From Paenibacillus sediminis (lineage in GTDB: Bacteria; Bacillota; Bacilli; Paenibacillales; Paenibacillaceae), in NCBI RefSeq assembly GCF_017873765.1, contig NZ_JAGGKP010000005.1:62001-126000 (forward strand): DNA of 64,000 nucleotides. Reading direction: 5' to 3'. This document shows, piece after piece, positions 17,539-27,904 of the stretch; position 1 is the stretch's first letter; each line of letters begins with the position of its first letter. The position numbers and the translations under genes were made by a program. The notes under the pieces were generated by a model. It was not told the DNA's origin. It was given only the letters and a program-made list of their open reading frames with translations, and did no database searches.

Positions 17539-17573
17539 AGAAGTCCCTTCCTTTGGGAGGGGCTTTGTTTTTG
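17539..17573 (+). terminator. Hairpin between tatA and tatC
   Basis: AAGTCCCTTCC pairs imperfectly with GGAGGGGCTT, followed by TGTTTTT. It could lower transcription into tatC, or attenuate it, giving more TatA than TatC as the translocase needs. Confidence 0.55.
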
Positions 17574-17624
17574 GCTTATATTTTTGATTGAATCGGCTTA
17601 TATGAGATATAGGATGGTGGAACA

Positions 17625-18395
17625 ATGGCTGAAGAGCTGGATGAAATGACCGTCATTGAACATATTAAGGAACTTCGAAAACGAATTATATATATACTGA
17701 TCGTATTTGTGGCATGCCTCATCGTGGGGTTGTTTTTCGCTAATCCGATCTATAAATATTTAATACATGCAGAACCTGCTCAAGGATTTGTACTTCATGC
17801 ATTCTCTTTCTGGGACGGGATCGGCATGTATATGAAAATTTCGATGATATTCTCGCTAGTGGTCACGCTCCCGTTTACGATCTTTCAATTATGGTTATTT
17901 GTAAGCCCAGGGCTTAGACCTGTCGAACGAAGGGCGGCTCTGCGGTTTGTACCTTATGTGTTCCTATTATTCTTGCTGGGCGTAGCTTTCTCGTACTATA
18001 TCGTATTTCCGATGGCGCTGTCGTTTACGACATCGATTACCAAGAGTATGGGACTGGAAGAAACGTACGGAATGGCCCAATATTTTAATTTCATGTTTAA
18101 CATCGTATTACCTTTGGCACTGCTTTTTGAATTGCCGTTAATCGTTATGTTTTTAACAAAAATACGGATCCTTAATCCAATTAGACTTCGTAAAATGCGG
18201 AGATTTGCTTATTTCGTCCTTGTATTTGTTGCGGTAGTCATTACTCCGCCAGATTTTATATCTGATTTTCTAGTGAGTATTCCACTGCTTTTGTTGTTTG
18301 AATTCAGTATATTTCTATCGTCAGTTGTGTACCGCAAACAGCTTGCCGCTGATTCGGAATTTGAAGCTAGTTACACTCAAGCAGCAGAAGAATAA
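17625..18395 (+). CDS. tatC: Twin-arginine translocase subunit TatC
   Basis: A 256-residue membrane protein with six predicted helices, the receptor for twin-arginine signal peptides. The N-terminal IEHIKELRKRIIY segment, the periplasmic-side FQLWLFVSPGLRPVERRAA loop and the late PPDFISD motif are conserved in TatC. ATG 17625 lies a few bases after an AGGATGG sequence. It completes the Tat pair with tatA and is followed by a hairpin terminator before the groESL control region. Confidence 0.94.
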   Translation: MAEELDEMTVIEHIKELRKRIIYILIVFVACLIVGLFFANPIYKYLIHAEPAQGFVLHAFSFWDGIGMYMKISMIFSLVVTLPFTIFQLWLFVSPGLRPVERRAALRFVPYVFLLFLLGVAFSYYIVFPMALSFTTSITKSMGLEETYGMAQYFNFMFNIVLPLALLFELPLIVMFLTKIRILNPIRLRKMRRFAYFVLVFVAVVITPPDFISDFLVSIPLLLLFEFSIFLSSVVYRKQLAADSEFEASYTQAAEE

Positions 18396-18400
18396 ATTGT

Positions 18401-18442
18401 TAAGGCGTTCCTGTTCATCATTGTGAAAGGGACGTTTTTTTT
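18401..18442 (+). terminator. Rho-independent terminator after tatC
   Basis: GCGTTCCT and AGGGACGT form a stem with one G-U pair and are followed by T10. It separates tat from groESL. Confidence 0.75.
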
Positions 18443-18573
18443 TTGGCGTTTGTGACACAAAATATTTAGGCATATTTTCAAAACCAATTGGCTAAAATGT
18501 ATAGGGCATGTCCTTACAGAATGTCCGAGAGGCAAAAAGTCATAAAAATTGGTGAGAAATGATCAAAAGGGAC

Positions 18574-18602
18574 TTGAAATCTACGCTTAAGTTGAGTATT
18601 AT
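18574..18602 (+). promoter_or_regulatory. Vegetative (sigma-A type) promoter of groESL
   Basis: TTGAAA at 18574-18579 and TATTAT at 18597-18602 are separated by exactly 17 bp. They lie just upstream of the CIRCE operator and 116 bp before groES. Confidence 0.75.
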
Positions 18603-18613
18603 AAAAATGGTTA

Positions 18614-18640
18614 TTAGCACTAGACGTTGACGAGTGCTAA
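18614..18640 (+). promoter_or_regulatory. CIRCE operator (HrcA binding site)
   Basis: TTAGCACTA at 18614-18622, a 9-bp spacer, and GAGTGCTAA at 18632-18640. This is the CIRCE consensus TTAGCACTC-N9-GAGTGCTAA with one mismatch in the left arm. It lies just downstream of the promoter, so HrcA should repress groESL until heat stress. hrcA itself is not in the window. Confidence 0.93.
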
Positions 18641-18717
18641 TACATAAACAAACTTTATTGATGTCAGCTTTATAATCAAAATGACATCACAACATATTTT
18701 AAAGGAGGCTATTTTTC

Positions 18718-18999
18718 ATGATCAAACCTTTAGGTGAACGCGTATTGGTAGAGGCAATTGCACAAGAAGAAACAACAGCATCTGGTATTGTCCTGCCAGA
18801 ATCCGCAAAAGAAAAACCGCAAGAAGGTAAAGTGATTGCAGTTGGCAGCGGAGTTTTGAAAGACGGGGTGCGAGTTCCTCTTGAAGTGAAAGTAGGAGAC
18901 CGCGTTATTTTCTCCAAATACGCTGGAACAGAAATCAAATTTGAAGGTAAAGAATATTTGATTATGAAAGAAAGCGACATCCACGCGATCGTAGGTTAA
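18718..18999 (+). CDS. groES: Co-chaperonin GroES
   Basis: The 93-residue GroES heptamer subunit that caps GroEL. It starts [12 protein letters not shown], has the mobile loop around [20 protein letters not shown] (in part) and ends with the [17 protein letters not shown] beta strands. AAAGGAGG sits upstream of ATG 18718. It is the first gene of the CIRCE-controlled operon, 77 bp before groEL. Confidence 0.97.
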   Translation: MIKPLGERVLVEAIAQEETTASGIVLPESAKEKPQEGKVIAVGSGVLKDGVRVPLEVKVGDRVIFSKYAGTEIKFEGKEYLIMKESDIHAIVG

Positions 19000-19061
19000 T
19001 GATAGGTTAATGAACGTACCTGAACATAAGAAGTAAAACAATTCAAATTTACAATTCATAG

Positions 19062-20696
<1,635 letters not shown>

Positions 20697-20731
20697 TATA
20701 GGCTGTAAAGCCCATTTAAAGCATTACAATA

Positions 20732-20776
20732 AAGAGGCCTCTCATAAGTTCAGTGAACTTGTGAGAGGCCTCTTTG
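20732..20776. terminator. Long hairpin terminator after groEL
   Basis: About 21 bp of stem (AAGAGGCCTCTCATAAGTTC against its near-perfect complement ending AGAGGCCTCTT), with a T run on the right and an A/T-rich left flank. It probably ends groESL and also the minus-strand His/Tyr-rich gene whose stop codon is at 20790. Confidence 0.8.
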
Positions 20777-20789
20777 CCATTGTAGACGG

Positions 20790-20987
20790 TTAATAATGCC
20801 CGTGTGGATGATAGTAGTGGTGATGATGATGGTAGTAATGAATGTGATAATGGGGCACGAAGTAAGGGTGATAGTGAGGATATGGATGATATCCATGCGG
20901 ATAGCCAGGATAATGCCCAGAAGGATATCCATGACCGTAACCATATGGTGCAGGATCTTGGGTTGGGGTAGTTTGTTGTTGAATCAT
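20790..20987 (-). CDS. His/Tyr-rich mini-protein
   Basis: A 65-residue protein in which 17 residues are His and 15 are Tyr, arranged in Gly/Pro-Tyr-His repeats with a run of five His near the C-terminus. No signal peptide is seen. AAAGGAG seven bases before ATG 20987 supports translation on this strand. Function is unknown; metal binding, or a spore-coat role (coat proteins are often His/Tyr/Gly-rich), are reasonable guesses only. Open frames on the opposite strand over the same bases lack a ribosome binding site and are products of the low-complexity sequence. Confidence 0.65.
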   Translation of the reverse strand: MIQQQTTPTQDPAPYGYGHGYPSGHYPGYPHGYHPYPHYHPYFVPHYHIHYYHHHHHYYHPHGHY

Positions 20988-21201
20988 TGAATTTCTCCTT
21001 TCGTATTAAACATAATTCATATTATGCCTAAGTCACGATAAGGGCACTTATCCCGTACATATTGGGCTCTTTTACATTGTTTTGTTTCCATAAAACAGAA
21101 AGATAATATTCAGCTTGTCATGCTAGTCTGCATAATGTGACCAAGTCCCTCATAGACATGTATCAAGTTTGAAGAAAACAATGTGCAGAGGGGATGATCT
21201 C

Positions 21202-22284
21202 ATGCGTCGGATCACATGGATACTTGCCATGTTGATATGCGTAACCGTTATTCTAGCAGGATGCGGGACAAAAGATGCTGCCGGCGTCGTCAAAGATTTG
21301 GACGAAGTTGTAGGCAAGCTTGAAAGTTACCAAGGCTCCGGAACGATGACGCTTCACACTGGAGAAACACCGCAGCAGTACAAAGTTGAGGTGTGGTATC
21401 AATCTCCGTCTTATTACCGTATTTCGCTGACGAATGCTCAGAAGGATGTGCAGCAAATCGTTCTTCGCAATGATGATGGCGTATTTGTACTTACACCAAG
21501 CCTCAATAAGAGCTTCCGTTTCCAAAGTGATTGGCCGGAAAACCAAGGACAGGTGTACCTTTACCAGACTTTAGTAAACAGCATTTTAAGCGATCAATCA
21601 CGGCAATTTACATCCGATAAAGACAGTTATGTCTTTGAAGTTGCGGCCAACTATAATACGCATGCGCTTGTTCGTCAGAAGATTTGGCTAAATAAAGAAA
21701 ACTATGCTCCTAAGCAAGTTCAAGTTTCTGATTCGGAAGCAAATGTCGTTGTCGAGGTGAAATTTGATCAATTTCAATTTGGTAAGAAATTCGATAAAGA
21801 CTCTTTTGACATGGAACGTAATATGGCTGTAGTTACACCTGATGCATTAGGTTCGATGCTTCAAGTCGATGAGAACGGCAACCCGATAGACACGGATAAA
21901 GACAAATCGGCAGCAACGGCTGAAGGCAGTAAACAGGTGAAACTCGGATCATTCGGTGTCATTCAGCCGACTTATGTTCCTGATGGCGTCAAATTCAAAG
22001 ACATGAGCGAGATGGGAAAAGAAGACGATTATGCAGTGTTGCTGCGTTACGATGGAACGTACCAATATACGCTTCTCGAAGCGCGCCCTAAAGATCGTGC
22101 AGCTTCTTTAGCGAAATCAACGGTCGTAGACCTCGGTTTTACAGTAGGGTTATTATCCGGTGAAGAGCAGCAGACGCTAACGTGGATGGTCGATGGAATG
22201 GAGTATCGGATTACTAGCGCTGATCTTCCAGTATCGGAAATGATTAATATTGCTGCTTCACTGCAGGATCAATCGGGTAAATAA
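21202..22284 (+). CDS. ydcC: LolA-fold lipoprotein, YdcC-like
   Basis: A 360-residue lipoprotein with signal peptide MRRITWILAMLICVTVILAGC; LAGC is the lipobox. The body resembles the outer-membrane-lipoprotein-carrier fold (MTLHTGETPQQYKVEVWY, then LRNDDGVFVLTPS) found in the YdcC sporulation-associated lipoproteins. AGGGGATGATCTC before ATG 21202 sets the start; an in-frame TTG at 21169 is less likely. It lies just upstream of alr, exactly as ydcC does in B. subtilis. The role is unclear; it is probably anchored outside the cytoplasmic membrane. Confidence 0.85.
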   Translation: MRRITWILAMLICVTVILAGCGTKDAAGVVKDLDEVVGKLESYQGSGTMTLHTGETPQQYKVEVWYQSPSYYRISLTNAQKDVQQIVLRNDDGVFVLTPSLNKSFRFQSDWPENQGQVYLYQTLVNSILSDQSRQFTSDKDSYVFEVAANYNTHALVRQKIWLNKENYAPKQVQVSDSEANVVVEVKFDQFQFGKKFDKDSFDMERNMAVVTPDALGSMLQVDENGNPIDTDKDKSAATAEGSKQVKLGSFGVIQPTYVPDGVKFKDMSEMGKEDDYAVLLRYDGTYQYTLLEARPKDRAASLAKSTVVDLGFTVGLLSGEEQQTLTWMVDGMEYRITSADLPVSEMINIAASLQDQSGK

Positions 22285-22291
22285 CAAACAA

Positions 22292-22350
22292 TAGGCGATG
22301 TTCGAAATTGTTAGAGATTTTCTCTGCAAGGACGATTCTTCGCCTTTTTT
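22292..22350 (+). terminator. Probable terminator after ydcC-like gene
   Basis: AGGCGA near 22293 pairs with TTCGCCT near 22339-22345 and T6 follows. An inner AGAGATTTTCTCT hairpin lies between the arms. Confidence 0.55.
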
Positions 22351-22475
22351 ACTTTCTATAAGGCGAACTTACAAAAAAAGGTTGCTGGGTACGAATTGAC
22401 AGCAGAGTTCTCTAACATTAACATTAATTTATTACGCAACAATGATATTAGGCCAAGTTAGAGAAGGTGACTGAA

Positions 22476-23660
22476 TTGCAAGTGAACTATCGAGCTACAC
22501 GGGCGGAAATTAATTTGGACGCACTTTCTGCCAATTATGCTGCATTTAGAAAAGTGCTTCCCCCTGAAATGAAGCTGCTCGCGTGTGTGAAAGCAAATGC
22601 ATATGGACACGGAGCTGTACAAGTTGCAAAGGAAATGGAACGTTTAGGAGCAGACTATCTTAGTGTTGCTTTTTTAGATGAAGCGCTGGAACTACGCCAT
22701 GCAGGCGTTAAATTACCTATTCTCATTTTAGGGTATACGCCGCCGGAGGGAATCCAAACAGCATGGGAGCATGATGTAACGGTCACGCTCTTCAGCGAGG
22801 AAGTTCTAGAGGCGATCAGAAATATAGATACAGGTGACTCGAAGCGTAAACTTAAAGTTCATATTAAAATTGATACGGGGATGGGACGTCTCGGATTATT
22901 ACCGGATCAAGATGTTGTATCTTTTGTACAGAAAGTTAATAGACTGTCACATGTTGACGTTGAAGGCCTATTTACTCATTTTGCAAGAGCGGATGAAGAA
23001 GATAAAACCTATACACTGGAACAATATCGTCGTTTCAAAAGTGTTGCCACAGCACTTCAGGACAATGATATACAGATACCGATTTTACATACGGGCAACA
23101 GTGCAACCGCTATTGATATGCCAGAGCTATCGTGGAATATGGTGCGTATTGGCGTTAGTATGTATGGATTGTATCCATCTGCTGAAGTGAATCGCGCATC
23201 GATAACGCTAACTCCGGTTATGTCTCTGAAGACACAGGTCGCATTTGTTAAGCAACTTCCCCCAAATTGGGGTATCAGCTATGGCAGCAGATACGTAACA
23301 GACCAAGAGGAATGGATTGCAACCCTTCCAATTGGCTATGCGGATGGCTACTCACGTATGCTGACTGGAAAAGCACAAGTATTAATTCGCGGTCGCCGCG
23401 TTCCGATTGTCGGAACGATTTGTATGGACCAGTGTATGGTGTCATTGCAATCTTTCGGAGAAGAAGCGAAAGATATTAAAACTGGCGAAGAGGTTGTACT
23501 CATCGGACAGCAGTCTGGCGAAATCATTTCGGCAGATGAAGTTGCTGACCAGCTTGGTACGATCAACTATGAAGTTGTCTGCATGATCGCACATCGTGTA
23601 CCCAGACTCTACATTCGTAGCGGAAGAGTTGAAACTGTTGTAAATCCATTGCTGCCTTAA
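22476..23660 (+). CDS. alr: Alanine racemase
   Basis: A PLP enzyme of about 394 residues that makes D-alanine for peptidoglycan. The PLP lysine is in LLACVKANAYGHG near residue 39. The catalytic tyrosine box LPIGYADGYSRML lies near residue 290, and GTICMDQCMVSL follows. The translation start is probably TTG 22476, five bases after AGAAGGTGA; GTG 22467 is too close to that site. The gene is followed by the toxin-antitoxin pair, as in B. subtilis. Confidence 0.95.
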   Translation: MQVNYRATRAEINLDALSANYAAFRKVLPPEMKLLACVKANAYGHGAVQVAKEMERLGADYLSVAFLDEALELRHAGVKLPILILGYTPPEGIQTAWEHDVTVTLFSEEVLEAIRNIDTGDSKRKLKVHIKIDTGMGRLGLLPDQDVVSFVQKVNRLSHVDVEGLFTHFARADEEDKTYTLEQYRRFKSVATALQDNDIQIPILHTGNSATAIDMPELSWNMVRIGVSMYGLYPSAEVNRASITLTPVMSLKTQVAFVKQLPPNWGISYGSRYVTDQEEWIATLPIGYADGYSRMLTGKAQVLIRGRRVPIVGTICMDQCMVSLQSFGEEAKDIKTGEEVVLIGQQSGEIISADEVADQLGTINYEVVCMIAHRVPRLYIRSGRVETVVNPLLP

Positions 23661-23834
23661 CCTGAGGAAGCAGTGCCCGTATTGTCTTTAGGAATTATGC
23701 TCTGAATGCAGCATAGATGATATACATGGGGCATATATATTCCTTTGTATAAAATTCCTAAAATCATGTTATACTGGTAGACAGGGAATACAGGCCGACA
23801 AGGTTTTGTGGGGGTGTAAGATAAGGTGGCTAAT

Positions 23835-24107
23835 ATGCAGAGCACTAAAAGAATTATGATCAGCTTACCGGATCATCTTTTGCAAGAAGTGGATGGAATC
23901 GTTGCGCTGGAAAATTCCAATCGCAGTGAACTTATCAGACAGGCCATGAAACTGTATTTACTCGAACGTAAAAAACGTTACATTCGTGAATCGATGCAGA
24001 GCGGCTATATGGAAATGGCCAAAATTAACTTAACCATGGCTTCTGAGGCATTTCACGCGGAGGAAGATGCAGACCACACTCTTGGCCGTTTAGTTAGCGG
24101 GGTGTAA
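23835..24107 (+). CDS. ndoAI: Antitoxin EndoAI (MazE-like, ribbon-helix-helix)
   Basis: A protein of about 90 residues with an N-terminal ribbon-helix-helix DNA-binding fold (RIMISLPDHLLQEVDGIV, then NSNRSELIRQAMKLYL) and an acidic C-terminal tail that should wrap and block the toxin. AAGGTGG at 23824-23830 fits ATG 23835 rather than the in-frame GTG 23826. It is three bases upstream of the toxin gene. This is the chromosomal ndoAI homolog next to alr. Confidence 0.93.
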   Translation: MQSTKRIMISLPDHLLQEVDGIVALENSNRSELIRQAMKLYLLERKKRYIRESMQSGYMEMAKINLTMASEAFHAEEDADHTLGRLVSGV

Positions 24108-24110
24108 ACA

Positions 24111-24461
24111 TTGATCGTAAAGCGCGGCGATGTTTTTTTTGCGGACCTTTCTCCTGTTGTGGGTTCAGAACAAGGCGGTGTTAGACCGGTGCTCATCATT
24201 CAGAATGATATTGGAAATCGGTTTAGCCCGACTGTTATCGTGGCGGCTATTACCGCTCAGATTCAGAAAGCAAAACTGCCGACGCATGTAGAAATTGATG
24301 CTGCAACTCATGGTTTTGACCGTGATTCCGTTATTTTACTGGAACAAATTCGGACCATTGACAAGCAGAGGCTGACGGATAAAATTACTCACCTTGACGA
24401 TGAAACGATGAAGAAGGTCGATGATTCCCTACTGATCAGTCTAGGTTTAATTGATTTTTAA
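24111..24461 (+). CDS. ndoA: mRNA interferase EndoA (MazF)
   Basis: A 116-residue MazF-family endoribonuclease that cuts mRNA (B. subtilis EndoA cuts at UACAU). It starts with [23 protein letters not shown], with the conserved RPVLIIQND and [13 protein letters not shown] segments. Three bases separate it from the antitoxin gene, so the two are coupled. A strong hairpin terminator follows. Confidence 0.95.
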   Translation: MIVKRGDVFFADLSPVVGSEQGGVRPVLIIQNDIGNRFSPTVIVAAITAQIQKAKLPTHVEIDAATHGFDRDSVILLEQIRTIDKQRLTDKITHLDDETMKKVDDSLLISLGLIDF

Positions 24462-24494
24462 ATGAATGTTTATAAACATGAATAGTTTCTTGTT

Positions 24495-24535
24495 AAAAGG
24501 CGCACCTGGAATGTAATCATTCCGGTGCGCCTTTT
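24495..24535. terminator. Bidirectional rho-independent terminator
   Basis: AAAAGGCGCACC-T-GGAATG and CATTCCGGTGCGCCTTTT form a long stem with a TAAT loop. A and T runs on either side let it serve ndoA on the plus strand and the MacB-like operon on the minus strand. Confidence 0.88.
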
Positions 24536-24556
24536 AATTAAGATAAGAAAGGGATT

Positions 24557-25726
24557 TCAGTCTGTACGCAAGGCATCGATAGGTTTTAATTTGGCAGCTT
24601 TATTGGCAGGAACGATCCCGAAGATAACTCCGATAGCAAGCGAGAAACAAAACGCTAATAATACGATATTCCATGAAGTGGACACGGAAAGGGAGGTGAA
24701 CTTTCCAACTAACTTACTTGCTCCAAAACCTATACCAACCCCTATCAGTCCCCCTAAAGCTCCTAATGTAACGGACTCGATCAAGAACTGGGTAAGAATA
24801 TCTCTTCTCTTTGCGCCGATGGCCTTACGGATACCGATTTCCCGAGTTCGTTCATTAACGGAGACAAGCATGATATTCATAATGCCAATACCGCCTACGA
24901 ATAGGGATATTCCAGCAATGCCTCCGAGAGCTATGGATAATGTGTTTGAGATCGAGCTTGCCGTATCAAGCATATCTTGCTGGTTAAACACAGTATAGGC
25001 ATCTTCGCTGCCGAATTTGTTAAGAAGCTTAGCTTTTATTAAATTCATGGCTGAGTCCATAGTATCCGTTGATTGAGCTTGAATATAGATGGATCTGACG
25101 CCTTTACTTTTGAGTAGCCGTTCAGCTGTTGAGATCGGAATTAATATTTTATCATCATTGGAGCTTTGCAGGCTTGAGCCTTTTGAAGCTAAGAGACCAA
25201 CAATGGTAAATCGCTGTCCGTTGAGCAGAACACTCTGGCCGACGGGGTTACTCGTACCGAATAAATCTTGAGCTGTACCTGTTCCGATAAGTGCGATCCT
25301 CTGTCTGTATTCAATGTCTATGGGTAAAATAAATCTACCTGCTTGAACATGGTAATCCCGTACAGTTTCATATTCTGGAGTAATCCCTTCCGTCTGAACA
25401 GTTACATTGTCCGTGCCGTTTTTGGCGGTCACTTGCCCTGAAATGACGGGGGATACTTCTTTAACGCCGGGGACAGCAGCATAAGTCAGCGATTCTTCAT
25501 AGCTTAGTGAAGTGGCTACACCTCTGCCTGAAATATTGACTGTAAGCAGGTTAGTCCCCAGTCCTTGCATCTGAGTGGTTATATTTGAGGCTGCACCTTG
25601 ACCTACGGAGACTAGCGCGATGACGGCCGCAACTCCGATAATAATGCCGAGCATCGTAAGAAACGATCTTAATTTATTGCTCATAATACTTTTTACAGCC
25701 ATTTTCAAACTTTGGGTTATATTCAT
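24557..25726 (-). CDS. MacB-type ABC transporter permease
   Basis: A 389-residue membrane protein with one helix near the N-terminus, a large extracytoplasmic MacB/FtsX periplasmic core domain, and three C-terminal helices. The N-terminal SNKLRSFLTMLGIIIGVAAV and the GIGIMNIMLVSVNERTREIG box are diagnostic. It should act as a mechanotransmission pump component with the adaptor and the ATPase encoded upstream. Its ATG overlaps the ATPase gene by 4 bp. The substrate is unknown; antimicrobial peptides are common for this class. Confidence 0.92.
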   Translation of the reverse strand: MNITQSLKMAVKSIMSNKLRSFLTMLGIIIGVAAVIALVSVGQGAASNITTQMQGLGTNLLTVNISGRGVATSLSYEESLTYAAVPGVKEVSPVISGQVTAKNGTDNVTVQTEGITPEYETVRDYHVQAGRFILPIDIEYRQRIALIGTGTAQDLFGTSNPVGQSVLLNGQRFTIVGLLASKGSSLQSSNDDKILIPISTAERLLKSKGVRSIYIQAQSTDTMDSAMNLIKAKLLNKFGSEDAYTVFNQQDMLDTASSISNTLSIALGGIAGISLFVGGIGIMNIMLVSVNERTREIGIRKAIGAKRRDILTQFLIESVTLGALGGLIGVGIGFGASKLVGKFTSLSVSTSWNIVLLAFCFSLAIGVIFGIVPANKAAKLKPIDALRTD

Positions 25727-26421
25727 ACACGGGCACCTCCATCTATGGCAATGACACCGTCTTGAATATGAATAATGCGATCAGCTTGGCTGGCGACAGT
25801 TAAATCGTGTGTGATCAGTATAATCGTATGACCTTGTTCATTCAGTTCACGAATAAGCTGGATAATTTCTTTGCCTGTATTTGTATCCAGTGCGCCAGTA
25901 GGTTCATCGGCCAGCAGAATTGACGGCTTGCCGGCAATTGCTCTTGCAATGGCGACCCGCTGCTGTTGACCTCCTGATAATTCTGATGGCCGGTGTAATT
26001 TACGGCTTGATAACCCGACTCTCTCCAATGATTGCTCGGCGAGCATTCTTCTTTCTTTGTGGGGCAGCCCTCTATAGATGAGCGGAAGTTCAACATTTTC
26101 AAGTGCGGTTAGTTTGGATAATAGATTAAACTGTTGAAATATAAATCCGAGTTTCTCGTTGCGAATGGCTGATAAGCGGTTATCTGACAGTTCCCGCACC
26201 TCTTGTCCATCAAGGCGATAGCTGCCCTCATTAGGCACGTCAAGACAGCCAATCATGTTCATTAATGTTGATTTTCCTGAACCTGAAGGACCGATAATTG
26301 CGACAAATTCGCCGTGATGAATATGGAGAGATACATCCTTCAGCACTCTAAGTTCTTCATCACCCATTTTGTACCAATGACTTAAGCCGCTGATCTGAAT
26401 AAGAGGCTGTGGAGAGCTCAT
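25723..26421 (-). CDS. MacB/LolD-type ABC transporter ATPase
   Basis: A 232-residue ATPase of the MacB/LolD group. Walker A is IIGPSGSGKSTL near residue 40, the signature LSGGQQQRVAIARA near 143, and Walker B ILLADEPTGALD follows. The gene overlaps both neighbours by 4 bp (ATGA), so all three subunits of the exporter are made from one mRNA. Confidence 0.95.
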   Translation of the reverse strand: MSSPQPLIQISGLSHWYKMGDEELRVLKDVSLHIHHGEFVAIIGPSGSGKSTLMNMIGCLDVPNEGSYRLDGQEVRELSDNRLSAIRNEKLGFIFQQFNLLSKLTALENVELPLIYRGLPHKERRMLAEQSLERVGLSSRKLHRPSELSGGQQQRVAIARAIAGKPSILLADEPTGALDTNTGKEIIQLIRELNEQGHTIILITHDLTVASQADRIIHIQDGVIAIDGGARV

Positions 26422-27740
26422 CGTGAACCACCTCCGCCGCCGCTGCCGCCAGATACAGATCTTCTTGACTCACCCATGTCGCCAAACCCGCCCATACCGC
26501 CAAAGCCACCTATACCGCCAAAGCCGCCGCGCAGTTGCGCCGAGTTGTTTGAATTGCTGACTACTGTTGGAATAATAACCTGTTCACCTTCCGTAAGCCC
26601 GCTGACGATTTCGATGTAGTTCTCGTTATTTACACCGACTTCAACGGTTTTCATTTGACGGTTGGCACCGCCAGTAAAGGTTTCAGACCCCGATCGGCGT
26701 GTACTGGCTGCACCTGCAGAACTGCTGTTTTGAGCTCCTGATCTCCATGATCTTGATTGCGTTCTAGTTTCATTTGTCGGTGTATTGGTTTGTGAACCGG
26801 GAGTACTGCTATTTGATTCGGAAGAACTAGCCGGAACAAAGACTACATGTCTGTTGCCGATTTTCTGAACAGCCTCAATCGGTACCATGAGAATATCTTT
26901 TTTCTCTTGGATGGTAATAACGGCTTGTCCGGACATACCTGCTTTTATACCGGCAGTATCTTTGATATTGAGCGTGACATCAAATACAGAAACTCCGTTC
27001 GAAGCAGTGCCTTCTTTACCGATTTTCGTCACTTCGCCTGCTATCGTTTGGTCTGGAAGCGCATCGAATTGCAGTTCAGCTTGCATGCCTTGTTTTATTT
27101 TATCGATATCGAGTTCATCAACTTGAATGGTCATCGTTAACTGTGAATAATCAACGATTTCACCTATTTCTGAGTTTTCATTGACCTGATCTCCCGCATT
27201 TACACTAAGGGAAGTGATTTCCCCAGCGATAGGAGCTGTAACTGGATCGGGCGGATTCTCGCTTTCTTTTAAAGATTTAATTTTGTCATTTGCCAGCTCA
27301 ATATCAATTAACATTTTGTCAATTTGCTTTTGCAAATCACCTGTATCTTCGCCTGCTGCGGTTTTCTCTTTAAATTGTTGTTGGGTTGAAATGAGATCAA
27401 TTTGTTGTTTCTGTAAATTCAGCTCTTCTTGTTTAATTTCATCACCTTTATCTTCACCCTCGTAAGTGAATAGGACTTGTCCTTTTTTGACAGTGTCTCC
27501 TTCTTTAACAAGAACTTTTGCGATTTTACCGGCTGCGCTTGGCTTTAACGTCTGACGTACCGATGCGACAGCAGATCCTGAGCCGGATACAGTCACTTTA
27601 ATACTCCCTTTTTGTACGGTGGCCGTATTGACCGACACCGCTGATCTCTGATTGCCTTTGCCCGCAAAAATGAAATATAGGGCGACTGCTACAGCGATTA
27701 AGGCGACTGTGATGATGAGCATTAACCACTTCTTTTTCAT
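26418..27740 (-). CDS. RND/HlyD-type periplasmic adaptor (membrane fusion protein) subunit
   Basis: A 440-residue membrane-anchored adaptor. It has an N-terminal membrane helix (WLMLIITVALIAVAVALYFI), a lipoyl/barrel-sandwich segment split by a coiled coil (KQQIDLISTQQQFKEKTAAG), a beta-barrel and a C-terminal part. A long Ser/Thr/Asn/Arg-rich insertion lies around residues 320-370, and the protein ends in a Gly/Phe/Met-rich tail. GGAGGG before ATG 27740 fixes the start. It is first in the operon with the MacB-like ATPase and permease, as in YknXYZ-type exporters. Confidence 0.88.
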   Translation of the reverse strand: MKKKWLMLIITVALIAVAVALYFIFAGKGNQRSAVSVNTATVQKGSIKVTVSGSGSAVASVRQTLKPSAAGKIAKVLVKEGDTVKKGQVLFTYEGEDKGDEIKQEELNLQKQQIDLISTQQQFKEKTAAGEDTGDLQKQIDKMLIDIELANDKIKSLKESENPPDPVTAPIAGEITSLSVNAGDQVNENSEIGEIVDYSQLTMTIQVDELDIDKIKQGMQAELQFDALPDQTIAGEVTKIGKEGTASNGVSVFDVTLNIKDTAGIKAGMSGQAVITIQEKKDILMVPIEAVQKIGNRHVVFVPASSSESNSSTPGSQTNTPTNETRTQSRSWRSGAQNSSSAGAASTRRSGSETFTGGANRQMKTVEVGVNNENYIEIVSGLTEGEQVIIPTVVSNSNNSAQLRGGFGGIGGFGGMGGFGDMGESRRSVSGGSGGGGGSR

Positions 27741-27904
27741 TGTTTCCCTCCAAAAAAATATTGTTAAAAGTGAAGTTATTCTAGCATTCAAATATGAACG
27801 GAAAATGAACAGGCGGCTCTTCGTCTGGCTTACAGGTGGAAATCTAACTGAAAGTTTGTGATAATAGGTAAAGCCCGAGTTTTATGAAGAAAGAGGGATA
27901 ATCA

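Noticed and set aside
20796-20990. Met/Val/Ile-rich frame opposite the His/Tyr-rich gene
   Set aside because: Low-complexity DNA opens both strands; only the minus strand has AAAGGAG at proper spacing.
23835-24461. Toxin-antitoxin pair as a new defence system
   Set aside because: Sequence and position next to alr identify it as the well-known chromosomal ndoAI-ndoA pair.
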